A stretch of DNA of 64,000 nt from Sphingomonas sp. Leaf9 (GTDB lineage: Bacteria; Pseudomonadota; Alphaproteobacteria; Sphingomonadales; Sphingomonadaceae), in NCBI RefSeq assembly GCF_001421355.1, contig NZ_LMKC01000003.1, positions 620,164 through 684,163 on the forward strand, read 5' to 3'. Shown here one piece after another: positions 18,284 through 25,959 of this stretch. Every line of letters begins with the position of its first letter. The stretch's first letter is position 1. A program made the translations under genes and the position numbers. The notes beneath the pieces were generated by a model. That model ran no database searches. It was not told where the DNA came from and saw only the letters and a list, made by a program, of their open reading frames with translations.

Positions 18284-19303
18284 ATGGCGGATGATCGCGA
18301 CCTTGGCCGGGAATTGCCCGATCCCCCGCCGCCCCGGCCCGACCGGCGTGAGGCAGCGATCGACACCGCCGTCGCCCGCTTCAGGGGCGAGGCGGCACCG
18401 GCCCGCCCAATCCCGCCACGGCGACGCTGGACACGGATCGGGCCGCCGATCGGGGCCGTTGCCGCGACCGCGCTGGTCGTCGTCATCGGCCTGCCGGTGT
18501 GGCGGTCGGGCACGATCGAGACGCCCGCGCCGCGACCGACCACGGCCGCTGCGAGCGATCGGGTCGCCGCCGCGCCACCGCCGCGTGTCGAGGTCGCTCG
18601 TCCTGTCGCCACACCGGCCGCCGCTGTGGCCAAGGGAGCAGAACCCTCCCCGGCCGCCAAACCGGATGCGGCGGCCGAAACGTCGGCTCCCCCACCCCAG
18701 GCCGTGATGGCTGCCCGCACCGCCCCGGCGCCGCCGGTCGTCGTGCAATCGGTGACGACGCCCCCACCCGTCTACGCCCCCCTGCCATCGCCTCCACCGC
18801 CGCCTGCTCCGGCCGCGCCACAGCAGATGGCGGCGATGCCGGCGGAGGACGTGGTGGTCACCGGTGCGCGGGTGGCGCGCCGACGAGAGCCAGTGCGAAA
18901 CGATTGGGCCCGGTGCACGGTCGAGGACCCGCGACGCACGATGGACGCATGTCGTGCCCGGTTTGGGCTGGCCAAGCCGGGGGTGAAGGGACGGGCGGAG
19001 GCGCTGACCGGCGACGGGGTGCTGCGCGCGTGGCAGGGCGACCGTGCCGGCGCGCTGGCGACGCTGGACCGGGCGATCGCGGTCGAGGCGACGGCCGACG
19101 CGCTGGTCAACCGTGCGCTGCTGCGGATGGCGGCCGGCGATGATGCGGGTGCGCTCGCCGATCTGAACCGGGCGGTGCGGCGCAGCCCGCGCGATGGCCG
19201 CGGCTATCATTATCGCGGCATCGTCCAGGCCCGGCTCGGCAAGTCGGAGCAGGCTGCCGCCGATGCCCGCCGTGCGGCGGCGCTCGACGAGGAAGCGCGC
19301 TAG
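18284..19303 (+). CDS. Single-span membrane protein with TonB-box-like motif and TPR-like C-terminus
   Basis: A 339-residue protein. A cytoplasmic head of about 50 residues (ELPDPPPPRPDRREAAIDTAVARF) resembles the short heads of some anti-sigma factors. One membrane helix follows at about 52-72, then a long Pro/Ala-rich periplasmic linker. The linker holds PPVVVQSVTTPPPVYAP and EDVVVTGAR (VVVTGAR at 190-196) followed by RREP, repeating the module seen in the VWA lipoprotein. The C-terminal 120 residues look like tetratricopeptide repeats (GVLRAWQGDRAGALATLDRA, RALLRMAAGDDAGALADLNR, YHYRGIVQARLGKSEQAAAD). It follows the VWA gene by 132 bases. An anti-sigma or signal-coupling role is inference. 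Confidence 0.75.
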   Translation: MADDRDLGRELPDPPPPRPDRREAAIDTAVARFRGEAAPARPIPPRRRWTRIGPPIGAVAATALVVVIGLPVWRSGTIETPAPRPTTAAASDRVAAAPPPRVEVARPVATPAAAVAKGAEPSPAAKPDAAAETSAPPPQAVMAARTAPAPPVVVQSVTTPPPVYAPLPSPPPPPAPAAPQQMAAMPAEDVVVTGARVARRREPVRNDWARCTVEDPRRTMDACRARFGLAKPGVKGRAEALTGDGVLRAWQGDRAGALATLDRAIAVEATADALVNRALLRMAAGDDAGALADLNRAVRRSPRDGRGYHYRGIVQARLGKSEQAAADARRAAALDEEAR

Positions 19304-19334
19304 GCCGGGCTGGGCTGTCGCCTCAGGTGCTCGC

Positions 19335-20066
19335 TCAACTGCAGCCCCCACCACAGCCGCTACCACAGCCACCGTCGCCACCGTCGCCGCCATCCGATCC
19401 GTCGAACCCGCCGAAGTCCCATTCGAACCCGTCCCCGTCGCCGTGACGAAACCGGCCAAGCGACCGGCACAGCGCGACGACCGCGATGACGGCCAGCAGC
19501 GCTGCGACGACCAGATGCTGCCCTGCGATCACCATCATCGCCATCACCCCGGCGCCGATCGCCGTCGGGATCGCCCCAGCCGGATGGGGCGGCCGGGTCA
19601 TGTCGACGCGGACGAACCGTCCGGCAAAGCGCTCGGCGGGGTCGGGCCAGATATCTATCGGGGGGACTTCGCCAAAGGTAGCGCGATACCGGTCGAGGGT
19701 GCGGGCATAGCAGTCGCGATACCGTTCCAATTGATCGGGGCCGCCGCTGGTCGGTTCGTGATGGATCGCGTGCCCCACGATATCGCGGCACAGCCCTTGC
19801 CAATAATCGCGGGTATAGGCCAGATGCAGGTGCCACGCCTGATCCACGGCATCGGATGGGGTGAGCGGTTCCTCGCCAGTGGCGATCAGCGCAAGGAAGC
19901 GGCGATATTCGACCGCGACCCGCGCCGCAAAGGCTTCGCTCCAGCCATTCTCTGCGGCCAGCCTCCCTTCGAAGCCGAGCGTTGCGTCGGTCTGGCCGAT
20001 AGCCAGGGTTTCGATCCTCCCGATGAGGACCCTTCGCGCCGGATGCGCGGGGCTGTTCGTTTCCAT
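19335..20066 (-). CDS. Glycine-rich-domain-like membrane protein with Gly/Cys tail
   Basis: A 243-residue protein. The N-terminal part holds AVDQAWHLHLAYTRDYW, whose WHLH core recalls glycine-rich domain-containing (GRDP-like, DUF1399) and TIGR04222-type proteins. Two hydrophobic helices lie at about 165-207, and the tail is extremely rich in Gly and Asp, ending CGSGCGGGCS. It is read toward the preceding gene (convergent), 31 bases away. Function is unknown. The cysteine-rich tail could bind metal or be modified, which is speculation. Confidence 0.7.
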   Translation of the reverse strand: METNSPAHPARRVLIGRIETLAIGQTDATLGFEGRLAAENGWSEAFAARVAVEYRRFLALIATGEEPLTPSDAVDQAWHLHLAYTRDYWQGLCRDIVGHAIHHEPTSGGPDQLERYRDCYARTLDRYRATFGEVPPIDIWPDPAERFAGRFVRVDMTRPPHPAGAIPTAIGAGVMAMMVIAGQHLVVAALLAVIAVVALCRSLGRFRHGDGDGFEWDFGGFDGSDGGDGGDGGCGSGCGGGCS

Positions 20067-20169
20067 GTCCTATTACAATAGTAGGAATATGTTGCGGCAA
20101 GATGACGGTCGCTGGAGGAACCGGGCGGCGTCGCGGACGCTATCGTATCGACACCGGCGGGAGGCATAG

Positions 20170-21219
20170 GTGATCGGCTATCTGGTCTTGCTACTGTACG
20201 GCGTTGCGGTCGGCGGCATGGTCGCGCTGGTGCTGCAGTATCGCCCGGCATGGTCGCGACGGCGGGTGTTCTGGACGGTGATCCTGCCGGCACCCTTCGC
20301 CGCGATGGTCGCAGCGGCGGTCGGTGTTGCGATGCTTGGTCCGGCCAAACCGGGAGAAATCGACGCGACGGGGATGGCAATGGCTGTCTACCTGGTCGGA
20401 GGAACGGTGCTGGCCTGCGCATTGCTCGCGCTGGGCGGCCTCGCCGCCTGGATCGCGATCCGGCTGACCCCAACCCCGGTACCGGATACGGAACCCGCCG
20501 CCCCCAACCCCGCATTCGATGCGTTGCTGGCTCCCCTGCCTGACGACGTGCAGGCCGAATTGCGACGGCGGATCAGGCCGCCGCTGCCAACCTCAGCGAC
20601 CCAGCTGCTGCGTCAAATCCATGGATTACTGGTGAGTGCGGGGATCGCAAAGGGCCGCGGGGGCTATCCCGGCGGGCTGACCGCGCCGGGTTGGAGCACC
20701 TATGTCGCGGACCAGCGTCGCAGCATCGCCATGTTCCGCGCCGTGGTGGCGGCATGGGGCGATCCGCCCGCCGACCTTGCCGATGCGATCAACGATTACG
20801 ACCGCTACTTCCCGCCGCCGGTACGATTGCTGGGGGATGGATGGGAGCCGCATGTCGAAGCGGTCGCCGGGCGGTATGTCTATGCCTTTCCACTGGCATC
20901 GGGCCACGCCACCTTCAGCATCGACTTTCCGATCCGCCGATCCGACGTCGATGTGTTGCTGTCCGATCCCTATCGCCGGGCGGTATTGGAGGTGGTGACG
21001 CATACCGTGTTCCAGCGGTCGTCGGTAGCCGGCAATCCGGCGGCGACCCAAACCGGCTTCGAAGCGCTGATCGACAGGGTGCTGCATGGGTCCGAGGATG
21101 CGCTGGTGGCCTATCTGCTGGCATTCGACCGCGAGCACCACATCCGCACCGATGTGTTCATCCGGCAGGCGATGGCGCGCCATGCCACCGCTGCGAAGGA
21201 AGGCGACGCGGCATGCTGA
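20170..21219 (+). CDS. Uncharacterised membrane protein
   Basis: A 349-residue protein I do not recognise. Three hydrophobic helices lie at about 3-24, 34-56 and 70-96, then a soluble domain of about 250 residues with the run QLLRQIHGLLVSAGIAKGRG and many conserved-looking aromatic positions (YVADQRRSIAMFRAVVAAWG). The GTG start has GGGAGG upstream. It is divergent from the GRDP-like gene and overlaps or abuts the next gene, forming a run of four coupled frames up to 22997. Confidence 0.7.
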   Translation: MIGYLVLLLYGVAVGGMVALVLQYRPAWSRRRVFWTVILPAPFAAMVAAAVGVAMLGPAKPGEIDATGMAMAVYLVGGTVLACALLALGGLAAWIAIRLTPTPVPDTEPAAPNPAFDALLAPLPDDVQAELRRRIRPPLPTSATQLLRQIHGLLVSAGIAKGRGGYPGGLTAPGWSTYVADQRRSIAMFRAVVAAWGDPPADLADAINDYDRYFPPPVRLLGDGWEPHVEAVAGRYVYAFPLASGHATFSIDFPIRRSDVDVLLSDPYRRAVLEVVTHTVFQRSSVAGNPAATQTGFEALIDRVLHGSEDALVAYLLAFDREHHIRTDVFIRQAMARHATAAKEGDAAC

Positions 21220-21220
21220 A

Positions 21221-22234
21221 ATGGCTGTTCGCGGTCGTCCGGCCGCGACCGCTCCTGTCGCTGCGCCCGGCCCGCAGCCGGCGCGGCTCGAGATGACGGA
21301 AGAGGGCAATCCACTGCACCGGCTATTCGACGCGTGGGGCCTGCCGTGGCGTGAGCCGCGCGCGGCGGTCGAAGCGCGCGAGGGCATTCGCCGCGATCCG
21401 CTATATGACTGGGACACCATGCTCGTTTCGGGCGCTGCGGCGCTGCCCGGTGTGTTGCAACCGTGGAATGCGGGGGTCTCTGACCGCTTTGCCCCCACGC
21501 TGCCTATCGTTCGTTTCAGCGCGATCACCTGGACATGCGACGATGCGGAGGGTAATTTGCGCCAGATCGCGTCGCATGTAGCCAAGTGGATCGGCCCTGC
21601 ACCGATCGGGGCGGAATATAATACCGAGGTGTGCCGGTGGCAGGCAGGCGCCGCCGGGTTGAAAATGACGACCTGGCCGCCCGCGCGCCAGTCGCCCGGC
21701 CTGTCCAACGACGCCCATGCACGCGAACCACGACTGCGCACCGCCGTCCATCTTACCGCGACGACAGGCTTCCGCCTGCCCCTGACCGCGCGCGAGGAGG
21801 CATGGCTAGAAGCGTTCCAGCCGGTCGCGACGATAGATCCGCAACGGACGGTCGCACAGGATCGTATTGCTGATATCGCGCCGGGCGAAACCGAACTGGA
21901 ATATGCGCGGGAACCCGGCAAGCACGTGACCCGGATCGCGAGCAGGATCGGTTATCCGCCGGACCTCGCCGCGCTGATCTTCTGCACCCACCAGCTGTTC
22001 GTTGTGCCGCGAGAGGACGTGCTGAGCTTCACGATCACACGACTGCACCGCGCCAAAGGGCCGGGCGGATCCTATCTGCAGGTCCGGTGCCGGACGCTAA
22101 GTCCCGATGTGCCCGACAAGACGCTGTTCTTGACCCAGTCATCCGATCCCGAAGGCGTCACGGCGTTGGCACAAGCGCTGGCGGCGACGTTCGATCGCCC
22201 GTGCGACATCAGCCCTCTGTTCGCCGATGCGTGA
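21221..22234 (+). CDS. Uncharacterised protein
   Basis: A protein of about 337 residues without signal peptide or membrane helices and without a family I recognise. Features are EMTEEGNPLHRLFDAWGLPW near the N-terminus and FTITRLHRAKGPGGSYLQVRC near the C-terminus. The start is doubtful: the ATG at 21221 has no good ribosome site; ATG 21293 (MTEEGNP) is an alternative; and ATG 21213 overlaps the previous stop but is in another frame and gives only 28 codons (MLKWLFAVVRPRP). A small frameshift near 21225-21290 is therefore possible. Its stop overlaps a GTGA at 22231. Confidence 0.65.
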   Translation: MAVRGRPAATAPVAAPGPQPARLEMTEEGNPLHRLFDAWGLPWREPRAAVEAREGIRRDPLYDWDTMLVSGAAALPGVLQPWNAGVSDRFAPTLPIVRFSAITWTCDDAEGNLRQIASHVAKWIGPAPIGAEYNTEVCRWQAGAAGLKMTTWPPARQSPGLSNDAHAREPRLRTAVHLTATTGFRLPLTAREEAWLEAFQPVATIDPQRTVAQDRIADIAPGETELEYAREPGKHVTRIASRIGYPPDLAALIFCTHQLFVVPREDVLSFTITRLHRAKGPGGSYLQVRCRTLSPDVPDKTLFLTQSSDPEGVTALAQALAATFDRPCDISPLFADA

Positions 22235-22800
22235 GCGCCGGAACCGACGGCACGGTGATCGTCGCCACCGACCATGGCTGGGTCGACTTCGATCGCGTAC
22301 TCGCCACCGGGCTGTTCGACGAGGAAACCGCCGCGCGCCATCCGCTCTGGGTCAAGGAGCTGTACGGATAGGCCCATCATCAGCCGGAGATGGAGGAATA
22401 TGGCATCGAGAGCTTCGTCTAGCGTGCGCGGATGCCGTTCGATCCGGCGAAGTTGCATGCATTCCTGACCGATGGCGGGCTCGATCATGTCGGCAAGCTG
22501 GGGGTGGCGGGCAACCGGACGATGGCCGCGCGCACGGGTAAATGGTGGGCGGCGCTGCCCAAGCATCACTGGCCAGGCGATGGCCGGTTCGACCAATTCG
22601 TCGCAAAGCATTGGGATGGGATCTGGGACGACCGGCGGCAGGAGCTGGTTTTCATCGGCATCGGCATGGATGAGGCCCGCATCCGCTGGCAGCTCGATAC
22701 CTGCCTCGTCCACGCCGCCGCCTTCATGCCGACGCTGTCGAACGACCTGCGCGATCCGTTGCCGGCGTGGGGCGAACGTCAGACGGAGGCCGCCGAATGA
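22231..22800 (+). pseudogene. Broken CobW/ZigA-type metal-chaperone GTPase (C-terminal part only)
   Basis: One frame from 22231 to 22800 gives the C-terminal domain of CobW-family (ZigA/YciC-like) zinc chaperones: VDFDRVLATGLFDEETAARH, EMEEYGIESFV, RARMPFDPAKLHAFL, KWWAALPKHHWPGD, DDRRQELVFIGIGMDEARIR, and DPLPAW near the end. Two in-frame TAG codons interrupt it: 22369-22371, after KELYG, and 22420-22422, between SFV and RAR, where relatives usually have Tyr. The GTP-binding N-terminal domain is absent and a short segment before KWWAAL seems lost. Same-frame continuity through both stops shows recent decay. Readthrough of amber codons is possible in principle but the missing GTPase domain argues against function. 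Confidence 0.75.
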
Positions 22801-22997
22801 GCCTCGCCATGCTCGATGACCAGGTTGCCTTTGGCTATGACCGGGCGTCGCTCGACCCGATCGCCCGGCCCGCGGCTGCGCTTGCGATCTGGTGGCGATC
22901 GCTGGCCGACCCGCTTGCGACCGCGCTTGCGGCACTCGACCTCGACACGGTGGACGACGTGTCGCTCGACCTTACGGCCAACGCCGCCTCGTGCTGA
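22797..22997 (+). CDS. Small hypothetical protein
   Basis: A 66-residue frame starting with an ATG that overlaps the end of the CobW remnant (ATGA): MSLAMLDDQVAFGYDRASLD and so on, ending TANAASC. It has no signal peptide and no recognised family. The overlap and direction suggest it belonged to the same transcription unit as the CobW-type gene. It may be a relic with no function. Confidence 0.35.
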   Translation: MSLAMLDDQVAFGYDRASLDPIARPAAALAIWWRSLADPLATALAALDLDTVDDVSLDLTANAASC

Positions 22998-23073
22998 CGC
23001 TCGATCCGCTGACGACCGGCTGATCCGATCCATCGCGCCGGAGCCGTGCGGGCTCCGGCATCGTGGTCGCCGC

Positions 23074-25239
23074 TCAGAAGCTCGCGCGCAATCCAACCGA
23101 CGCGGTGCGCGGCGTTCCCGGCTGCACCCACAGCCGCGCATAACTGCTGGCATACCATTGTTCGTCGAACAGGTTCTGCACCGCGGCAAAGGCGGTGACG
23201 CCCGGCGTCACGTCGATATCGCCGAACACCCGGACCAGCGTGTGCGACGGCAGGAAGAAGTTCGTGCCCGTCTCCCCCAGGCGGCGATCGACGGTCTGGA
23301 CGCCGGCACCGACCTGCCCGGCCCGCTTCCCCACCGACAAGCGCTTCGCCAGCTGGACGTTGATATTGTGTTCCGGAATGTTGATGAGCGGATCGCCCGG
23401 CCGGATCTGGGCCGAGAAGCCGGGGTCGAGCACGCTGGAGCGCGCCTCTGCGTCGATATAGGCGTAGCTCAGCAGCATCTCCACGCCGCCCGGCAGCTGC
23501 CCCGTCAGGTCCAGCTCGACGCCCCGGCTGCGCGCCTTGCCGATCGCGACCGAGAAGCCGGGATTGTTGGTGTCGCTTGCCAGCACGTTGGACTTGTCGA
23601 GCTGGAACACCGCAACCGTGCCGTTCAGGCGCCCGCCGAGCGCAGTCAGCTTGATGCCGACTTCCTTCGACCTGCTGGTTTCGGGATCGAAGATCGCGCC
23701 GGTGACGTCGGTGCCGATATTGGCGCGAAACCCCTCGCCATAGGCGGCATAGAGCGACACCGGATCGGCCAGTTCGTAGACGATCCCCGCCTGCCGGCTG
23801 AAACGGCTGCGGCGACGGCGGCTCTCAACCTTTGTCAGCCGGTTGTCGGTGCGTAGCTGGACGTCGTCGTAGCGTCCGCCGAGCCGTACCTGCAACCGGT
23901 CGGTCAGGCGGATCTGGTCCTGGACAAAAACTCCGGTGGAGCGCTGCACGTCCAGCCGGTCGTTCTGCGCCGCCGGCACCGGCAATGGAAAGCGGCCATA
24001 GACCGGCGCGGCGATATCGATGACGTTGCCCGCCCGGTCGGTCGTCGTCCCCGTCACCACCGCCGGGCGGACACGGCCGAATTGCTGGTCGTTGTCGAAC
24101 ACGTCGTGATCGGCACCGATTAGCACCCGGTGTTCGAGCGCGCCGGTATCGAACCGGCCCGACAGCTCGGCCCGGATCACCCATTGCCGCGAATCATAGC
24201 GGCGCGAGCGGCGCTGCCGCGATAGCGATCGGCCGTCCACGAACAGCTTCTGCCGCGCCGTGGCGAGCTCCGCGTCCGACGAGAAGCCGGTCAGCAGCGT
24301 ATCGCGCAGCGTCGCCCCGACCAGCATGCTCCAACGATCGCTGAAATCATGTTGCAGGCGCAGCTGATGCCCGGTCGCGCGTGCCACCGTATCGCCGTCG
24401 CCCGGCTCCCCCAGGAACCGTTCGCGTGGCACGGTGCGGAAATCATTGCCCAGCACGACGATGCCCCGGTCGAAGGGTACCTCCGTGCGGGTATATTCAA
24501 GGTCGTAGGTCAACCGGGTGCGGTCGCCCAAGGCCAGGCCGATCGACGGCAGGAACCCCCATCGCTGCTGGTGCACCGTATCGCGAAACGTGTCGCCGGA
24601 CTCGGCATAGGCGATCAGGCGCGCGGTCAATCCACCGTTGATGGCGAGGTTCAGGTCCCCTTCCGACCGGACGCGTTCGAAGCTGCCATATTGGATCGAC
24701 GCCGACCCGAAAGTGCGGCCAAGCTGCGCCTGCTTGGTAACGAGGTTGACCGTCCCCCCCGGCTCGCCCCGCCCGAGCAATGCCGCTGCCGGTCCCTTCA
24801 GCACCTCGACCCGCTCGATCCCGGCGACGTCGCGCGGCCCGCCAAAGCCACGCCCGCCGTTGAAGCCGTTGACCAGATAGCCGGTCGGAATATTCTCATC
24901 GCCGGCAAAGCCGCGCACCGCGAAGCTGTCGAACAGTCCGCCCAGCGCGTTCTGGCGCGATATCGACGCGTTGAGATCGAGCGCATCGGTGATCCGCAGG
25001 AGGTTGTTGGCTTCCAGCGTCCTGGCGTCGATCTGCGCAATCGCCTGCGGAATTTCGGACAGCGCGAAGTCGCCGCGATAGGCCTGACGCACGCCATTGA
25101 CCACGATGTCCTGTGCCGGATCGCGGGCGCCGTCGGCCGGATCGGAGGCAACCACCTGCGCCGCTGCGCCTCCGCAGCCCAGCACCAGCGGCACCACCCC
25201 GGCCAGCAGCATCCCACGCATCATCGAACGCCTCGTCAT
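23074..25239 (-). CDS. TonB-dependent siderophore-type receptor
   Basis: A 721-residue outer-membrane receptor with a signal peptide (cleavage near Ala-Ala-Ala-Gln), TonB-box region DIVVNGVR, plug domain (about 55-165: LSEIPQAIAQIDARTLE, FAVRGFAGDENIPTGYLVNGF, IERVEVLKGPAAALLGRGEPGGTVNLVTK) and a 22-strand barrel ending in a C-terminal Phe (LRASF). The plug sequence and barrel phrases (YAAYGEGFRANIGTDV, NLFDEQWYASSYARLWVQPGTPRTASVGL) are those of the ferric-siderophore receptor subfamily. No N-terminal signalling (STN) domain is present, so it is not a FecA-type transducer. It lies 216 bases downstream of the flavin reductase gene on the same strand, with its own operator-like repeat. Confidence 0.92.
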   Translation of the reverse strand: MTRRSMMRGMLLAGVVPLVLGCGGAAAQVVASDPADGARDPAQDIVVNGVRQAYRGDFALSEIPQAIAQIDARTLEANNLLRITDALDLNASISRQNALGGLFDSFAVRGFAGDENIPTGYLVNGFNGGRGFGGPRDVAGIERVEVLKGPAAALLGRGEPGGTVNLVTKQAQLGRTFGSASIQYGSFERVRSEGDLNLAINGGLTARLIAYAESGDTFRDTVHQQRWGFLPSIGLALGDRTRLTYDLEYTRTEVPFDRGIVVLGNDFRTVPRERFLGEPGDGDTVARATGHQLRLQHDFSDRWSMLVGATLRDTLLTGFSSDAELATARQKLFVDGRSLSRQRRSRRYDSRQWVIRAELSGRFDTGALEHRVLIGADHDVFDNDQQFGRVRPAVVTGTTTDRAGNVIDIAAPVYGRFPLPVPAAQNDRLDVQRSTGVFVQDQIRLTDRLQVRLGGRYDDVQLRTDNRLTKVESRRRRSRFSRQAGIVYELADPVSLYAAYGEGFRANIGTDVTGAIFDPETSRSKEVGIKLTALGGRLNGTVAVFQLDKSNVLASDTNNPGFSVAIGKARSRGVELDLTGQLPGGVEMLLSYAYIDAEARSSVLDPGFSAQIRPGDPLINIPEHNINVQLAKRLSVGKRAGQVGAGVQTVDRRLGETGTNFFLPSHTLVRVFGDIDVTPGVTAFAAVQNLFDEQWYASSYARLWVQPGTPRTASVGLRASF

Positions 25240-25284
25240 AGATCCCTTTTCCCCGCCGGCCTGTCGCCGATCGAAAGCGTCCCA

Positions 25285-25308
25285 TGACGATATGACGTAA
25301 CATCGTCA
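25285..25308. promoter_or_regulatory. Inverted repeat upstream of the siderophore-type receptor
   Basis: TGACGAT (25285-25291) and ATCGTCA (25302-25308) form a perfect 7-base inverted repeat with a 10-base spacer, 46 bases before the receptor start. It does not resemble a Fur box in an obvious way and may be an operator for an unidentified regulator. The rest of the 25240-25455 gap shows no gene. Confidence 0.35.
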
Positions 25309-25455
25309 AATGATATGTTGTCTCATTTCATTTTGGGTCGGCGGGTCGCTCTGCCCCCATGCGGTCGTTTGACAGGATGTGCCCTCGACCGAGGTGCGGC
25401 AGCTGGTCGTCACCTCGCCCTATCATTCGGCGATGATGGCCTGATGGTCCAGCTG

Positions 25456-25959
25456 TCAGCGCTGCCCGATCGGCATCAGCGTGTGAAAGCCGCTGGCGTG
25501 AAAGATCAGCGGCATCACCGCATCGGCGGTCGCTGCGCGGTGGAGCCAGAACAGGATGATGTCGTGATCGCCCGCCGCGATCTCCTGCTCGACCGTACAG
25601 TCCAGCCAAGCACCGGCATCGCTGAGAAAAAGTGCGCCGTCGGGGGTCGTCTCGTATTCCAGCCCCCGGAAGCGATCGTCGCCCCTCTGCGCCAGCTGCC
25701 GCGCCGTGGCGGCATGCCCCGCGCCGAGGAACGAGATGCCGATCCGGCCGAGGCCGCGCAATTGCCGCCACGTCGCCGAACCATGCCTGATGCAAACCGA
25801 CACGAGCGGAGGCGTGATCGATATCGCGACGAACGCGCTGGCGGTCATGCCGATGGGCGTGCCCCGATCGATCGCGCACAGCGCGGTGACGCCGGTCGGG
25901 AACCGACCGAACACGCGGCGCAGGTCGGCTTCGTCGCCCATGGGAGTCAACACGTTCAT
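25456..25959 (-). CDS. Flavin reductase (HpaC-like)
   Basis: A 167-residue protein of the flavin reductase-like, FMN-binding split-barrel family: FGRFPTGVTALCAIDRGTPIGMTASAFVAIS and PPLVSVCIRHGS are its nucleotide-binding signatures. It should use NAD(P)H to reduce FMN or FAD and hand the reduced flavin to a partner oxygenase. It overlaps the upstream transporter gene by four bases (ATGA) and is the last gene of the riboswitch-led mesX operon. As MesD activity is known to need oxygen and DUF1852, a supply of reduced flavin to MesX/MesD is an attractive inference. Confidence 0.88.
   Translation of the reverse strand: MNVLTPMGDEADLRRVFGRFPTGVTALCAIDRGTPIGMTASAFVAISITPPLVSVCIRHGSATWRQLRGLGRIGISFLGAGHAATARQLAQRGDDRFRGLEYETTPDGALFLSDAGAWLDCTVEQEIAAGDHDIILFWLHRAATADAVMPLIFHASGFHTLMPIGQR

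Noticed and set aside
16247..19459. Minus-strand open frame of 1070 codons opposite the VWA and TPR-like genes
   Set aside because: It is a GC-driven shadow of two well-supported plus-strand genes, rich in Arg/Gly/His, with no domain, signal peptide or ribosome site.
22369..22422. Recoding of the two TAG codons in the CobW-like frame (for example pyrrolysine or suppressor tRNA)
   Set aside because: The GTPase domain is missing and part of the C-terminal domain is lost, so decay explains the stops better; no recoding machinery is visible here.
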